Made by a program: the position numbers and the translations under genes
From: Bacteroidales bacterium
Lineage (GTDB): Bacteria; Bacteroidota; Bacteroidia; Bacteroidales; P3
DNA: 55,901 bases
Reading direction: 5' to 3'
Assembly: GCA_017960475.1 (NCBI GenBank)
Contig: JAGCZH010000003.1
Location: forward strand, 1 to 55,901
Notes under the pieces: generated by a model
Database searches by the model: none
What the model was told of the DNA's origin: nothing
Seen by the model: only the letters and a program-made list of their open reading frames with translations
In this document: piece by piece, positions 16,260-25,158 of the stretch
How the letters are laid out: the number at the start of each line of letters is the position of its first letter
How positions within the stretch are numbered: the stretch's first letter is position 1

Positions 16260-17240
16260 TCAGCCGTTGAACTTCTTAGTTATATCGCTAATACTGAACG
16301 ATCCGTTCATAGACTGAACCTCAATCGAACCATTCATGACGCCAAAGAAGAACTCACGGATGCGTTCGAAGGAGAGGTCGGCCGTCTTGCCTTCGCTGTC
16401 GGGGCCCAAATCGTAGGTTTTAAGCAGCTGTGGGCCGAGAGCGGCAGCCGACAGGAGGAAATGGTTCTGGAACTTGTCGGTGTCGATAAGGTCGGCGGCG
16501 AGCACCTTGCCGATAATGGTGTAGCTGCGAAGGGTTTTCTGGACATTCTCGTCCTCGAGCGAGGAGTGCACCTCGTCGGCGTCGGCGGAGAGCTCCACGC
16601 GGCCAGAATCCGATGACTGAGGCATACCTTTGTAGAGAGCGCCCAAATCGGCCAGACAGAGGTTGTAGAGACGGGCGCCGGCAACCACATTCATTTTCTC
16701 GATAGAGAATGCGGAAGGCAGGAGCAGCTGGACAGTGCCTTCGATGCTGACCGTAGGAGTGTTGAAGGTGCCGACAATGGAGTTGTTGAGGACCAGGGTC
16801 TGGGTGGCGAAGACGCCGCCGATGACAACACTATTGATAAGCTCGACCTCGTCGGCATAGATGCTGCCGGCAACGAAAGCGTTGTAAAGGACCACTTTCT
16901 TGGCGTTGATATCGCTCTGGAAGGAGAGCTGGCATTGCGAGGCGCGCGACGACACTGTGTCGACAGAGCCTACGCATTTGCGGAAGAGGATATAGCCCTT
17001 GGCGTCGGTGTTGACATGGATTTCGAGTTGAGCGAAAACAGCGCCTTGGAACTCGCAGTCGCCATTTTGGATTTCCAGACGGTGGGCATAGACAGCGCCT
17101 TCAACGATAGAGTCCGACTGGATGGTGACATCGCGGGTAAGCTCACTGATACGTTCGGGGATTATGGGGCTTTTTACGAGATTTTCATTGAGGATGATTT
17201 TATTCTCGTTCAAGCGTATTTCTTTCAATTCTTTCTTCAT
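16260..17240 (-). CDS. bactofilin-like beta-helix protein, last gene of an unrecognised four-gene operon
   Basis: 326 aa without signal peptide or membrane segment. Residues about 30-190 are a run of short beta-prone turns with alternating hydrophobics (DSIVEGAVYAHRLEIQNGDCEFQG; VAGSIYADEVELINSVVIGG) that resembles the right-handed beta-helix of bactofilins and other polymer-forming proteins, though I cannot assign it firmly. The last ~130 residues are alpha/beta and end SFSISDITKKFNG. It begins 14 bp after the preceding coiled-coil gene. A cytoskeletal or scaffold role is inferred from the fold alone. Confidence 0.7.
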   Translation of the reverse strand: MKKELKEIRLNENKIILNENLVKSPIIPERISELTRDVTIQSDSIVEGAVYAHRLEIQNGDCEFQGAVFAQLEIHVNTDAKGYILFRKCVGSVDTVSSRASQCQLSFQSDINAKKVVLYNAFVAGSIYADEVELINSVVIGGVFATQTLVLNNSIVGTFNTPTVSIEGTVQLLLPSAFSIEKMNVVAGARLYNLCLADLGALYKGMPQSSDSGRVELSADADEVHSSLEDENVQKTLRSYTIIGKVLAADLIDTDKFQNHFLLSAAALGPQLLKTYDLGPDSEGKTADLSFERIREFFFGVMNGSIEVQSMNGSFSISDITKKFNG

Positions 17241-17254
17241 GACTAAAATCAGAT

Positions 17255-18253
17255 TTAAATGTTGATCATACGTAAAATTTGTTCACGGACACGGTCGCTG
17301 TGCGAGTCGCTGCCAAGAGAGGCTGACACTTCCTCGTTGAAATAACGGCGGATGCTGTCGGATTCCTCTTTTGAGTTGCCGGCCCATTGTTTTTGACGCA
17401 ATTCTTCGCTAATGCGGTTATTGAAACTATCCAGTTTCTTATTGCAATAGACCTGACGACCGATTTCGGAATTAGCGTTGGTTGTCTCCATATAGCAAAC
17501 GGGAAGGAAAACGTTTCCCTGATGGCTTTTGTTGACAACGTTTCTCTGGATGGTTTTCTCCGATTGCTTCTGGACTTGGAGGAAACGTTTTGCCGAGTTG
17601 ATGGCTTTCATGGTTCTCTCTTTGGCATGGGAGATGTTCAGTTTCGAATCGAGAAGCGCGTTTTCCGCTCCTGATACGGCGGCGGTAGTCACCATATCGC
17701 TCGAGACGAGACGGCCATAAAGCTTATCGTTGTCGCGGCTGAAATCGAACGTAGGTTTATCCAGATTGAAGATACGGTTTTCCAGTTCTTTGTCAAGTTC
17801 GGTGAAAATACGCGTATATTGGTCTTTTTTGCGGTTGTAATCCACCTCCATCTGATGTCGCATATCGGTGCATCTTTTGGTATCGCTCTGCAACTTCACA
17901 AAGATAGCGTCCAGATTGTTCCTCAATTCGTCGATCTGTTGGCTTATATCGCTGCGGATAGTCTTGAAAAAGCCATCGATGATAGTCTTTCCGACCCTAT
18001 GAGAATTGCTCTTGATAGAGGCCACCTGTGCCGCCTCGGTAGCGGCGACCGAAGCTGTAAGGGCATCGACCGAATTTCTACAATGTTTAGCAGACGCATC
18101 AAACGGATCGGTATCAACCTCGACATTGACATAGACAGTTTCCTGGGTATAACCGCTATAATGCTGCGTGCCACCATGCTCTGACGCCGGATAGGAAACC
18201 GAGCCAGAATAGTGGACAGAAATTGTTTTACTAACTCTTCGTGTGTAACTCAT
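17255..18253 (-). CDS. coiled-coil protein, paralogue B of the four-gene operon
   Basis: 332 aa, no signal peptide. After a ~50-residue N-terminus with HYSGSVSYPASEHGG, the core (about 60-210) is a long helical region: FFKTIRSDISQQIDELRNNLD, then FTELDKELENRIFNLDKPTFDF. The neighbouring 305-aa protein matches this core position by position (FYTMIRSQISQKM; FTDLNKALHKRVYELDYPTVNF), so the two arose by duplication. The C-terminal third includes VFLPVCYMETTNANSE, matched by LSLPVLVMESCGDKNG in the paralogue. I know no function. Gaps of 12 and 14 bp to its neighbours show it is part of one transcription unit. Confidence 0.75.
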   Translation of the reverse strand: MSYTRRVSKTISVHYSGSVSYPASEHGGTQHYSGYTQETVYVNVEVDTDPFDASAKHCRNSVDALTASVAATEAAQVASIKSNSHRVGKTIIDGFFKTIRSDISQQIDELRNNLDAIFVKLQSDTKRCTDMRHQMEVDYNRKKDQYTRIFTELDKELENRIFNLDKPTFDFSRDNDKLYGRLVSSDMVTTAAVSGAENALLDSKLNISHAKERTMKAINSAKRFLQVQKQSEKTIQRNVVNKSHQGNVFLPVCYMETTNANSEIGRQVYCNKKLDSFNNRISEELRQKQWAGNSKEESDSIRRYFNEEVSASLGSDSHSDRVREQILRMINI

Positions 18254-18265
18254 AATGCGCCTCCT

Positions 18266-19183
18266 TTACATATTGAGGGTTTGATATGACGATGCGTTGT
18301 AAAGGGTAGTCATCATTTCTTTGACACGAGTAGGCAGTTTCGATGATTCCACCAGTTTACTGTATTCGCTTGTCGTTTCCTTGTTTTTCTCAGCGGTGTC
18401 GACCCAATGGAGCGATTCGGCCGAAGAGGCCACCTGGTTCTTGATGGAGCGCTGCATAGAGGCGGAGGCATCCGACGAGTTGACATAAACGCTGTCAACC
18501 TTGGTGCCGTTTTTGTCGCCGCACGACTCCATCACAAGGACCGGCAAAGAGAGTTTCCCTTGGCGGGGTTGACCGCTGAGCAGGATAGTGGAGGTAAGCT
18601 TACGCTGTTTGTTGTGCTCAATCAGGAATTGCTTCATGACGTTGATGACGCGCGCGCTTTGGTATTTAACATTCGAAGCGACAATATTCTGACTTTGTTT
18701 CACCGATTCCTCCTGACCGACAGGGATGGTGGCGGTGAGCAGGATACCTCTGTTAGTTATCTTTGACATCTCATTGTCCGCGAAGTTGACAGTGGGATAG
18801 TCAAGTTCGTAGACACGTTTATGGAGAGCCTTGTTCAAATCGGTGAAGAGCTTGTTGTAACGTTTGTAAAGCATCATGTAGTCCCGACCCATTCTGCTCT
18901 TAATGCCCAACAGTTGTTTTTTCTGTTGCATGAGCATCATGTGGTGAGAGTCCACATCGCTTTGCAGTTTGGCCATTTTCTGCGATATTTGAGAGCGGAT
19001 CATGGTATAGAAACCAAGATTCACCTGTTGGCATACATGGTCAGAGGCCTTTTTCTCGGCGGCGATGACAGCTGCTTGCATAGTCACCACGGCTGCCGCT
19101 GTTCCTTTTACATGATTCGACACCTTGTCAATCTGGTTGGCCATTGGTTGGGTGTCGATGACACAATCTATTGTAGATGACAT
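18266..19183 (-). CDS. coiled-coil protein, paralogue A of the four-gene operon
   Basis: 305 aa, cytoplasmic by appearance. Residues about 25-150 form helices with heptad-like spacing (GFYTMIRSQISQKMAKLQSD; YNKLFTDLNKALHKRVYELD), followed by a segment with ILLTATIPVGQEESVKQSQN, a KLSLPVLVMES strand and a helical end. It is a diverged paralogue of the 332-aa protein encoded next. Paired paralogues of this shape often form hetero-oligomers, but this is an inference. It starts 12 bp after the 799-aa membrane protein gene. I do not recognise the family. Confidence 0.75.
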   Translation of the reverse strand: MSSTIDCVIDTQPMANQIDKVSNHVKGTAAAVVTMQAAVIAAEKKASDHVCQQVNLGFYTMIRSQISQKMAKLQSDVDSHHMMLMQQKKQLLGIKSRMGRDYMMLYKRYNKLFTDLNKALHKRVYELDYPTVNFADNEMSKITNRGILLTATIPVGQEESVKQSQNIVASNVKYQSARVINVMKQFLIEHNKQRKLTSTILLSGQPRQGKLSLPVLVMESCGDKNGTKVDSVYVNSSDASASMQRSIKNQVASSAESLHWVDTAEKNKETTSEYSKLVESSKLPTRVKEMMTTLYNASSYQTLNM

Positions 19184-19195
19184 AGTTCGATATTT

Positions 19196-21595
19196 TTATT
19201 TGTTTTTAAAAGGATTATTGAAACGACCGCCGAGCTTGTTGGTGAGCGATCCGGTAAGGTTGTCGGCACCGAATTTACCAAGCAGGTCTTTGGCTTTCGA
19301 AGCGGCGTCTTTCTTCTCTGTGCCCTCTTCTTCTTTATCTTCGGCCTCGTCAGCGTTAAGGCCGCCAGCAAGTTTTCCGAGAAGGCCTTTGCCTTTCGAA
19401 GCGATACCCATCAAACCACCATTATCTTCCATAGCGCCGCCGACAGCTCCAGTGGCAAGTTTACCAAGTAGGCCTTCTTTGCCTTTTGAGGGAGCTTTCA
19501 CTGGCTCTGGTTCCGGTTCTGGTTCCGGTTCTGGTTCTACTTCTTCCTCCTCTTCTACTTCTTCCTCTTCATCCTCTTCTTCTTCCTCTACCTCTTGAAC
19601 CTCTTCTTCAACTACCTCTTCAACCTCCTGCTCAGTGGTATCGTTGCTTTCAACAACCTCTTCCTCTTTGTTTTCCTCAACGACCTCGGGAAGCTTTTCC
19701 TCTTCCTTGGGTTCTTCCTTTTTCACTTCCACCACAGGCTCTTCAATTATGTTGTCAATATCATGCAGAGCCTTGTCAGCGACCTTAGGCAGGTCGATGT
19801 CGAGATATTCGAAAGTAAGCTTCTTGACATCGGGCGTAGGAGGCATCTCGGCCTGTTTTGCCAGCAATGGGTTGGCTGCGGCAAGAGGTTTACGACGGCT
19901 GTCGAGATTGCCGACCTCGTTGGCGGCGACAGCCTCGGCGTTGGGATGTCCGTCGCGCAGGCGGCCATCATAGTATTCGACATGATTGAAGACCTCGCCG
20001 GTTTCACGGATATCATCTTGCAGAGTGTCCATATACTCTTCAAACTGATCCTGAACCTCACGGAACTGGCGTGACTGCTCTTCGAAGACAGCGGCAGTGG
20101 CATCGACAGAGCTGGCGCTCTTAACGACAGTAGTGTCAATGTTACCCTCGTTGTTCTCCATGTTGGCCTCGGTGCGCTGCAGAGAGATAAGAGTATTGTA
20201 TGCGGCGGTGTATTCGCGCAGGCTCTGCTGCATTTCAGATATAATCTTGTTGGCCTCGGAACGGTTGTCGCGGTAGAAAGCGTCGGTGTCCTGGTTCCAT
20301 TTATTCAGGTAGCTTATCTTCTGGTCTTTGATGTGGTTGTAAATCTTCAGACGCTCGATACGGGTCTCGCGTAGCAGGTTCTGCACAACAGGAGCCACGA
20401 TCTCATCGTAAATCTGATGGACGCCGAAAGGTACAGTGGTTGTCGAACCATCCTCGGCGACCCAGGTGCCGGTGATGAGGTTGTAGCGCACTTTCGAGCT
20501 GTCCTTGAGCTGGAAGGGAGTGTAACCCTGGACATCCTCGGAATAGTCGAAATTCTCGTTACCAATACGCTCAATCTCGTCGTGTTCCAGTACTGGGGAA
20601 TAGTGGTTGTAGGGCGATTTCAGGATCTGATACAGGAGCTTGTTGGATTCAAGGATGACCTTGTCGGCCGAAGCAACCTTGAGTTTGGATATTGTCTGCA
20701 CGGAGCTTGCCAACGACGAGATGAGTTTTTTCAACACATCCTCAAACTGCTCGGTCTTGCTCGACAGAGAGTCTTTGAGGCGGTTCAGCTCCTGGAATTT
20801 GCTAATGCTGTCCGTGAAGCGGTTTTTGTCGAACACCTCAACGACAGGAGCGTTGGCGGGAATATCGGGAGTGGCATACTCATCAAGGAACTCAAGATAT
20901 TTGCTCTTATCGGCGACAAGAGGCAAGCTGACGCTCGACACATCGAGGTCTTCCATGCAATAGCCGATATTGCGCAGCGAGCGGTCCATGCTGCCCAGAT
21001 AGTCGTGCTGATTGACTTTGGCGATCGATTTGGAGAAACGGTCGGTGTCGATTTGAGTGGTCTTGTCCGAGCCTTCAACGATAGGAGCGCTGGAGGTGAG
21101 TTTCTCGAGATCACCGATGGTGGAGATGAGGAGATCGTTTTGACGCGACATCTGGAGGGTCACTTTCGATTCATCGACAGAGCCAGTGTAATCGACGATG
21201 AAGCTCTTGTCCTCATATTTGATTTGGTCGGCTACAGGGACATAAGCCAATCCAAGTTTATTCACTTTATAATCGCGGAATATCTCCTTGTGTTGTTTTT
21301 TGGTCTCTTCGATGCGGGCATCGATGTCGATGATATCCTGCTCTAGGCGTTTCTTTTTCACGAAGTAGACAATGATGCCGAAGATTAAGATCGCAAAAGG
21401 ACAGAGCCAAGGAAACCATAGTTTTGATTTGGCTTGCTCTTTTTCTGTGCGTTCTCTCTCCAAAGACTTAATGACGCCTTCGAGACGTTCTTCTTCGTTC
21501 ACGATCTTCTCGGCGGCCTGACGATAGTAGTTGAACAACACTTTCGCCTGGTCCTGATAGACGTTGAGCGATTCAGGAAAAATTTTTCCGGTCAT
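19196..21595 (-). CDS. 799-aa single-pass membrane protein with coiled coils, acidic/EP tail and LLGKL repeats
   Basis: The N-terminal ~58 residues are a charged helix, then one membrane segment (about 60-79, FPWLCPFAILIFGIIVYFV) followed by KKKR, which favours a cytoplasmic C-terminus. Residues about 80-570 alternate coiled coil and globular parts. From about 620 there is a very acidic stretch rich in EEE and VEE, then EPEPEPEPEPEP, then three related segments (KGKEGLLGKLATG; KGKGLLGKLAGG; KAKDLLGKFGAD) that could be small amphipathic helices. It is the first gene of the four-gene operon. It may anchor the soluble coiled-coil pair and the beta-helix protein to the membrane. No family is recognised. 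Confidence 0.75.
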   Translation of the reverse strand: MTGKIFPESLNVYQDQAKVLFNYYRQAAEKIVNEEERLEGVIKSLERERTEKEQAKSKLWFPWLCPFAILIFGIIVYFVKKKRLEQDIIDIDARIEETKKQHKEIFRDYKVNKLGLAYVPVADQIKYEDKSFIVDYTGSVDESKVTLQMSRQNDLLISTIGDLEKLTSSAPIVEGSDKTTQIDTDRFSKSIAKVNQHDYLGSMDRSLRNIGYCMEDLDVSSVSLPLVADKSKYLEFLDEYATPDIPANAPVVEVFDKNRFTDSISKFQELNRLKDSLSSKTEQFEDVLKKLISSLASSVQTISKLKVASADKVILESNKLLYQILKSPYNHYSPVLEHDEIERIGNENFDYSEDVQGYTPFQLKDSSKVRYNLITGTWVAEDGSTTTVPFGVHQIYDEIVAPVVQNLLRETRIERLKIYNHIKDQKISYLNKWNQDTDAFYRDNRSEANKIISEMQQSLREYTAAYNTLISLQRTEANMENNEGNIDTTVVKSASSVDATAAVFEEQSRQFREVQDQFEEYMDTLQDDIRETGEVFNHVEYYDGRLRDGHPNAEAVAANEVGNLDSRRKPLAAANPLLAKQAEMPPTPDVKKLTFEYLDIDLPKVADKALHDIDNIIEEPVVEVKKEEPKEEEKLPEVVEENKEEEVVESNDTTEQEVEEVVEEEVQEVEEEEEDEEEEVEEEEEVEPEPEPEPEPEPVKAPSKGKEGLLGKLATGAVGGAMEDNGGLMGIASKGKGLLGKLAGGLNADEAEDKEEEGTEKKDAASKAKDLLGKFGADNLTGSLTNKLGGRFNNPFKNK

Positions 21596-21835
21596 AATAA
21601 TTAATTTAAGAGATTTATGAATCAGTTAGTTATCATTTTTTATTATAAATATAAAAGATAGTGCAAATTTAAGGCAATTATATTATTTTTGCAATTTTTT
21701 TTAACAAAAAAAATAAGAAACAGCCATAAAAAAAACTGACTCATTGATTTAGAGCCAGTTTTTTGTTACCCTGAGGGAACCACCAATATAAGTCCACATC
21801 GGGGACGACATATATCTGCCTTGGGTGTAAACCTG
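21596..21835. other. intergenic region with possible remnant coding
   Basis: Upstream of the 799-aa gene it is A/T-rich without a clear promoter box. Nearer the carboxypeptidase-regulatory gene (21765-21835, minus strand) the frames continue open past that gene's stop. In-frame, MSSPMWTYIGG can be read for about 28 codons; another frame reads VVPDVDLYWWFPQG. This hints that the upstream gene once extended further. Confidence 0.35.
21727..21764 (-). terminator. rho-independent terminator, probably bidirectional
   Basis: AAAACTGACTC (21732-21742) and GAGCCAGTTTT (21752-21762) pair at 10 of 11 positions around a 9-nt loop. The minus strand runs into T8, and the plus side also ends in T6. It lies about 74 bp downstream of the carboxypeptidase-regulatory gene stop and separates that unit from the four-gene operon. 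Confidence 0.75.
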
Positions 21836-22513
21836 CTAATTAGGGAAGTGCTTTATGCGGTCAGCGTCTATGCGCTCACCACTCTCACCAGCACCGATAT
21901 CAATCAAAGGCACCTTGGATTTTTCTATTACAACAAATCCTAATGTTCTGCTATATGAGAGTGTGTCAAGAACAATGTCGACCCCCGTTTTCTCAGTGTC
22001 ATCAAGATCAATGGTCGCCGAAGATGTTTTATAGCCCAGATACGAGACAATCAGCTCATATTTGCCTACCGGAACCTTTATTGAGAATTCTCCGTCAATA
22101 CCAGTCCTTGTCCCAGCCACAATGTCATAATTCTGTCGCAAAATAACGTTGGCACCCAAGAGAGTCTCTCCGGTTTTTTTATCTTTCACAACTCCCTCAA
22201 AGAGACAGGAGTCCTTGACTACGTTGACAACCATAGAGGAGGCTTCCCCTTTCGGTTCGGAATGTGTGTTTTGGGCTGTAGCCGTCAGCATACCTGCGGT
22301 GAGGCCGAGTGTCATGCCTGCCACAACGGCAACTTTTCCCAATGCCACACGCAACGTAAGCTCGCTTTCAAGCGTCTGAAGCTCAAACTCACAACGAGGG
22401 CATGTGCCAGTACACTTGTCCATTAAATCGCAATCCGGTATCTCAATGTCGATACCGTTGTCTTTCGCTATCTTGCGACGCAATTCTTTAAGCTCTTTGC
22501 ATGTTGTGTTCAT
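21836..22513 (-). CDS. membrane protein with CxxC N-terminus and carboxypeptidase-regulatory-like domain, probably truncated
   Basis: 225 aa from the ATG at 22513 (MNTTCKELKELRRK); a longer reading starts inside hflX in another frame. The N-terminus holds CTGTCPRCEFELQTLESEL, a cysteine-rich segment seen in Bacteroidales anti-sigma/TonB-type proteins, then a membrane helix (VAVVAGMTLGLTAGMLTATAQ). Residues about 110-190 are a carboxypeptidase-regulatory beta-sandwich (FEGVVKDKKTGETLLGANV). It ends right after VPLIDIGAGESGERIDADRIKHFPN, which in relatives opens a TonB-plug-like domain. The downstream DNA still has open frames, so a nonsense mutation or decay is likely. It starts 16 bp after hflX. 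Confidence 0.75.
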   Translation of the reverse strand: MNTTCKELKELRRKIAKDNGIDIEIPDCDLMDKCTGTCPRCEFELQTLESELTLRVALGKVAVVAGMTLGLTAGMLTATAQNTHSEPKGEASSMVVNVVKDSCLFEGVVKDKKTGETLLGANVILRQNYDIVAGTRTGIDGEFSIKVPVGKYELIVSYLGYKTSSATIDLDDTEKTGVDIVLDTLSYSRTLGFVVIEKSKVPLIDIGAGESGERIDADRIKHFPN

Positions 22514-22529
22514 GGTCGTATAGTTTTTT

Positions 22530-23828
22530 TTACCAAAGAAAGTTGTTATAAGGATATCGGACGGCATGGATGCGCTTGATCTCGTCGTACATGAGCGACC
22601 GCAGGGCGTCGATATTCTGACGCTTGGCGGCGGAGATGAACACTGTGGGCTGCGCGTTCTCCTTTGCCAGCCATGAGTTCTGCAGCATTTCAAGAGTCCA
22701 GTTGCGCTTGGTCATCGGCGTAAGGTCGTCATCATCTTTTTTCTCGAAGGTGTAGGCGTCAACTTTGTTGAAGACCATAATGGTGGGCTTGTCGGCGGCG
22801 CCTATCTCGTCGAGGGTGCGGTTGACAGACTCTATCTGCTGCTCGTAGTCGGGATGGGAGATGTCGACGACATGGAGAAGGAGGTCGGCCTCGCAGACTT
22901 CGTCGAGGGTCGACTTGAAGGACTCGACGAGACCATGGGGGAGCTTGCGGATGAAACCGACTGTGTCGGTGAGAAGAAAAGGTAGGTTGTCGAAAACGAC
23001 TTTGCGAACTGTGGTGTCGAGGGTGGCGAAAAGCTTGTTCTCGGCGAAGACATCGGATTTGGAGAGGAGATTCATGAGGGTGGACTTGCCGACATTGGTG
23101 TATCCCACAAGGGCTACGCGGACAAGACTCTCACGGTTTTTGCGCTGCTGGACTTTCTGGCGGTCGATGTCGCGCAGGCGTTCCTTGAGCAGGGTTATCT
23201 TCTCGGTGATGAGACGTCGGTCGGTCTCTATCTGGCTTTCGCCCGGGCCTCGCATACCTATGCCGCCACGCTGACGCTCGAGGTGGGTCCAGAGGCGAGT
23301 CAAACGGGGAAGCATATACTGCAGCTGAGCCAACTCGACCTGTGTTTTGGCGATGGAGGTGCGGGCGCGCTTGGCGAAAATGTCGAGAATGAGCGTGGTG
23401 CGGTCGAGGATGCGGCACTGGAAGGCTTTCTCAAGGTTGCGCAGCTGGGCAGGGGAAAGCTCGTCGTCGAAGACAATGAAGTCGACCTCGAGGGCGTTTT
23501 TGTATTCCACCACCTCGTCGAGTTTGCCGCTGCCGATATAGGTGCGGCTGTCGGGGCGGTCGAGTTTCTGGATAACGGTCTTAACGGGAATGCCGCCGGC
23601 GGTCTCGAGCAGGAAGGCGAGCTCGTTGAGGCACTCCTCGGTGCGCTCCATAGTGCTTTTGGCATCGCATACGGAGACAAGGATGGCACGCTCTGGGACC
23701 TCCTCGGTGGAGAAGGTGTTGCGCTGCTGAGGCGTGGGGCGCTTCCCTTTGTCTAGGTTCTCGGATTCCCACACGCCGGTCTGGCCTTTGAACTTGCCTT
23801 TGTTATTCTTCCAGTTGGGCTGCTTCAT
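22530..23828 (-). CDS. hflX: ribosome-associated GTPase HflX
   Basis: 432 aa of normal family length. The N-terminal HflX domain (about 45-190) includes TYIGSGKLDEV and QLQYMLPRLTRLWTHLERQ, then the family linker GGIGMRGPGESQIETDRR. The G domain follows with Walker A GYTNVGKST (242-250), G3 DTVGF and G4 NKVD. HflX binds the large ribosomal subunit, splits stalled or idle ribosomes and aids heat-stress recovery. Its start overlaps the 3' end of the GT4 gene by 26 bp, so they share a transcript. Confidence 0.96.
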   Translation of the reverse strand: MKQPNWKNNKGKFKGQTGVWESENLDKGKRPTPQQRNTFSTEEVPERAILVSVCDAKSTMERTEECLNELAFLLETAGGIPVKTVIQKLDRPDSRTYIGSGKLDEVVEYKNALEVDFIVFDDELSPAQLRNLEKAFQCRILDRTTLILDIFAKRARTSIAKTQVELAQLQYMLPRLTRLWTHLERQRGGIGMRGPGESQIETDRRLITEKITLLKERLRDIDRQKVQQRKNRESLVRVALVGYTNVGKSTLMNLLSKSDVFAENKLFATLDTTVRKVVFDNLPFLLTDTVGFIRKLPHGLVESFKSTLDEVCEADLLLHVVDISHPDYEQQIESVNRTLDEIGAADKPTIMVFNKVDAYTFEKKDDDDLTPMTKRNWTLEMLQNSWLAKENAQPTVFISAAKRQNIDALRSLMYDEIKRIHAVRYPYNNFLW

Positions 23829-25008
23829 GACTGCCGTGGGTTAATATGGCTTTTTTCAGGACTTCCTCGAGAACGACGCTTGACGACTGCCAAGAGAAAC
23901 GGCTGCGAACGAACCCGGAAGCATTGGCGGCCTGCCGCTCGGCGTCCTGAGGATTGTCGAGCAGCGACACAATGGCGGACGCTATGCCTTGGGCGTCGTC
24001 GCCAACAAGAATATCCTTGCCTACAGTGGCTTGGAGGGAATCGTTGGCAAGAGTGGTTGTAACGCAGGGGACACCCATAGACATTGCCTCGAGGAGTTTG
24101 TTTTGCAATCCAGAGCCGATACGCATGGGTGCCACAAAAACCTTTGAGGAGGCATAGCAGGGACGAATGTCGGGGACAGAGCCGCTGACCTCGACTTTGT
24201 CGGACGCCAGCTTGAGAACGGAGGGCTTGGGGGTTGCGCCGGCAAGGAGGACACGAGCCTCGGGATGGCTGCGCCAAACAAGGGGCATGATGTCAGAGAC
24301 AAGATATTTGGAGGCGTCGATGTTGGGCTTATACTGCATGTTGCCACAGAAGACGACATCGTAGCGTTTGGGCATCTGCTGAGGAGTGTAGTAGTCGAGG
24401 TCGACACCGTTGGGGACAACATTGATAACGGTGTTTTTGTGCTGCGGAATGGCCTCGGCGTCGTTCTCGGAAATGATGGTGAGGCCGTCGAAGATGGAGC
24501 AGGCATTGTATTCCGCCGAACGGAGCATCTTGAACTCGTAGTGAAGGGCGAAATAGGGCAAAAAACGATGATTAATCATTCTACGCTCGAAGTTCATGGA
24601 GAGGGCGTCCTGGAAATCGAGGACTTTGGGATAGGGCGAATAGGCGACATATTTGATGACCCTTACCATCTGGGCATAGACAACATCGGGAGCTACCTTG
24701 GACTCGAAATCGCGATACCTGTTGCGAGCCCTTGCAGAATCCCAGTAGCCTATCTGCATAGAGCGGACGGTAAGGAAATTACGCAGAACACGGAACATGC
24801 CTTTGAACTTGGAAAGACGCTCAACGCGAATATCCTTACAGTAGCGACGCATCTCCTGAATGGCATCCTCGCCGACCTTTTCGTGGGAAAGGGCAAACAG
24901 GTAGACTTCGTTGTTGGCGGATAGGGTTCTTATCTGATGGTAGGCCCTGAGTTTGTCACCTTTTTCCAAAGGATATGGGAAACGAGGAAGGACTACGAGT
25001 ATTTTCAT
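23803..25008 (-). CDS. group 1 (GT4) glycosyltransferase
   Basis: 401 aa with a GT-B fold. The N-terminal Rossmann half starts MKILVVLPRFPYPLEKGDK, and the C-terminal donor-binding half includes VVFCGNMQYKPNIDA, ARVLLAGATP and the glycan-donor motif GSGLQNKLLEAMSMGVPCV. The pattern resembles sugar transferases of the TIGR03087 type. It would transfer a sugar from a nucleotide donor to a lipid-linked or surface glycan in the cytoplasm. No glycan cluster is adjacent; instead it leads an hflX unit, so its acceptor is unknown. Confidence 0.88.
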   Translation of the reverse strand: MKILVVLPRFPYPLEKGDKLRAYHQIRTLSANNEVYLFALSHEKVGEDAIQEMRRYCKDIRVERLSKFKGMFRVLRNFLTVRSMQIGYWDSARARNRYRDFESKVAPDVVYAQMVRVIKYVAYSPYPKVLDFQDALSMNFERRMINHRFLPYFALHYEFKMLRSAEYNACSIFDGLTIISENDAEAIPQHKNTVINVVPNGVDLDYYTPQQMPKRYDVVFCGNMQYKPNIDASKYLVSDIMPLVWRSHPEARVLLAGATPKPSVLKLASDKVEVSGSVPDIRPCYASSKVFVAPMRIGSGLQNKLLEAMSMGVPCVTTTLANDSLQATVGKDILVGDDAQGIASAIVSLLDNPQDAERQAANASGFVRSRFSWQSSSVVLEEVLKKAILTHGSHEAAQLEE

Positions 25009-25158
25009 TTTATAACGTTTTATGTTTTACGTTTAACGTTTAAAGATGATGGGGTTTAAAGGGATTTTGAATTTTGAATTTAGAATTATGAATTTTTCAG
25101 GTCACAGGTCACTTATTTTGAATTTTGAATTTAGAATTATGAATTTTTCAGCAATTTC
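25009..25158 (-). repeat. intergenic word repeats upstream of the GT4 gene
   Basis: On the minus strand the gap reads, toward the GT4 start: AAAAATTCATAATTC and AAATTCAAAATTC words, GTGACCTGTGACCTG, a second copy of the AATTC block, CCCTTTAAACCCC, then AAACGTTAAACGTAAAAC. The AATTC block occurs twice (25069-25100 and 25119-25150). The order matches the repeat before the phosphodiesterase at 6964. Confidence 0.8.
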
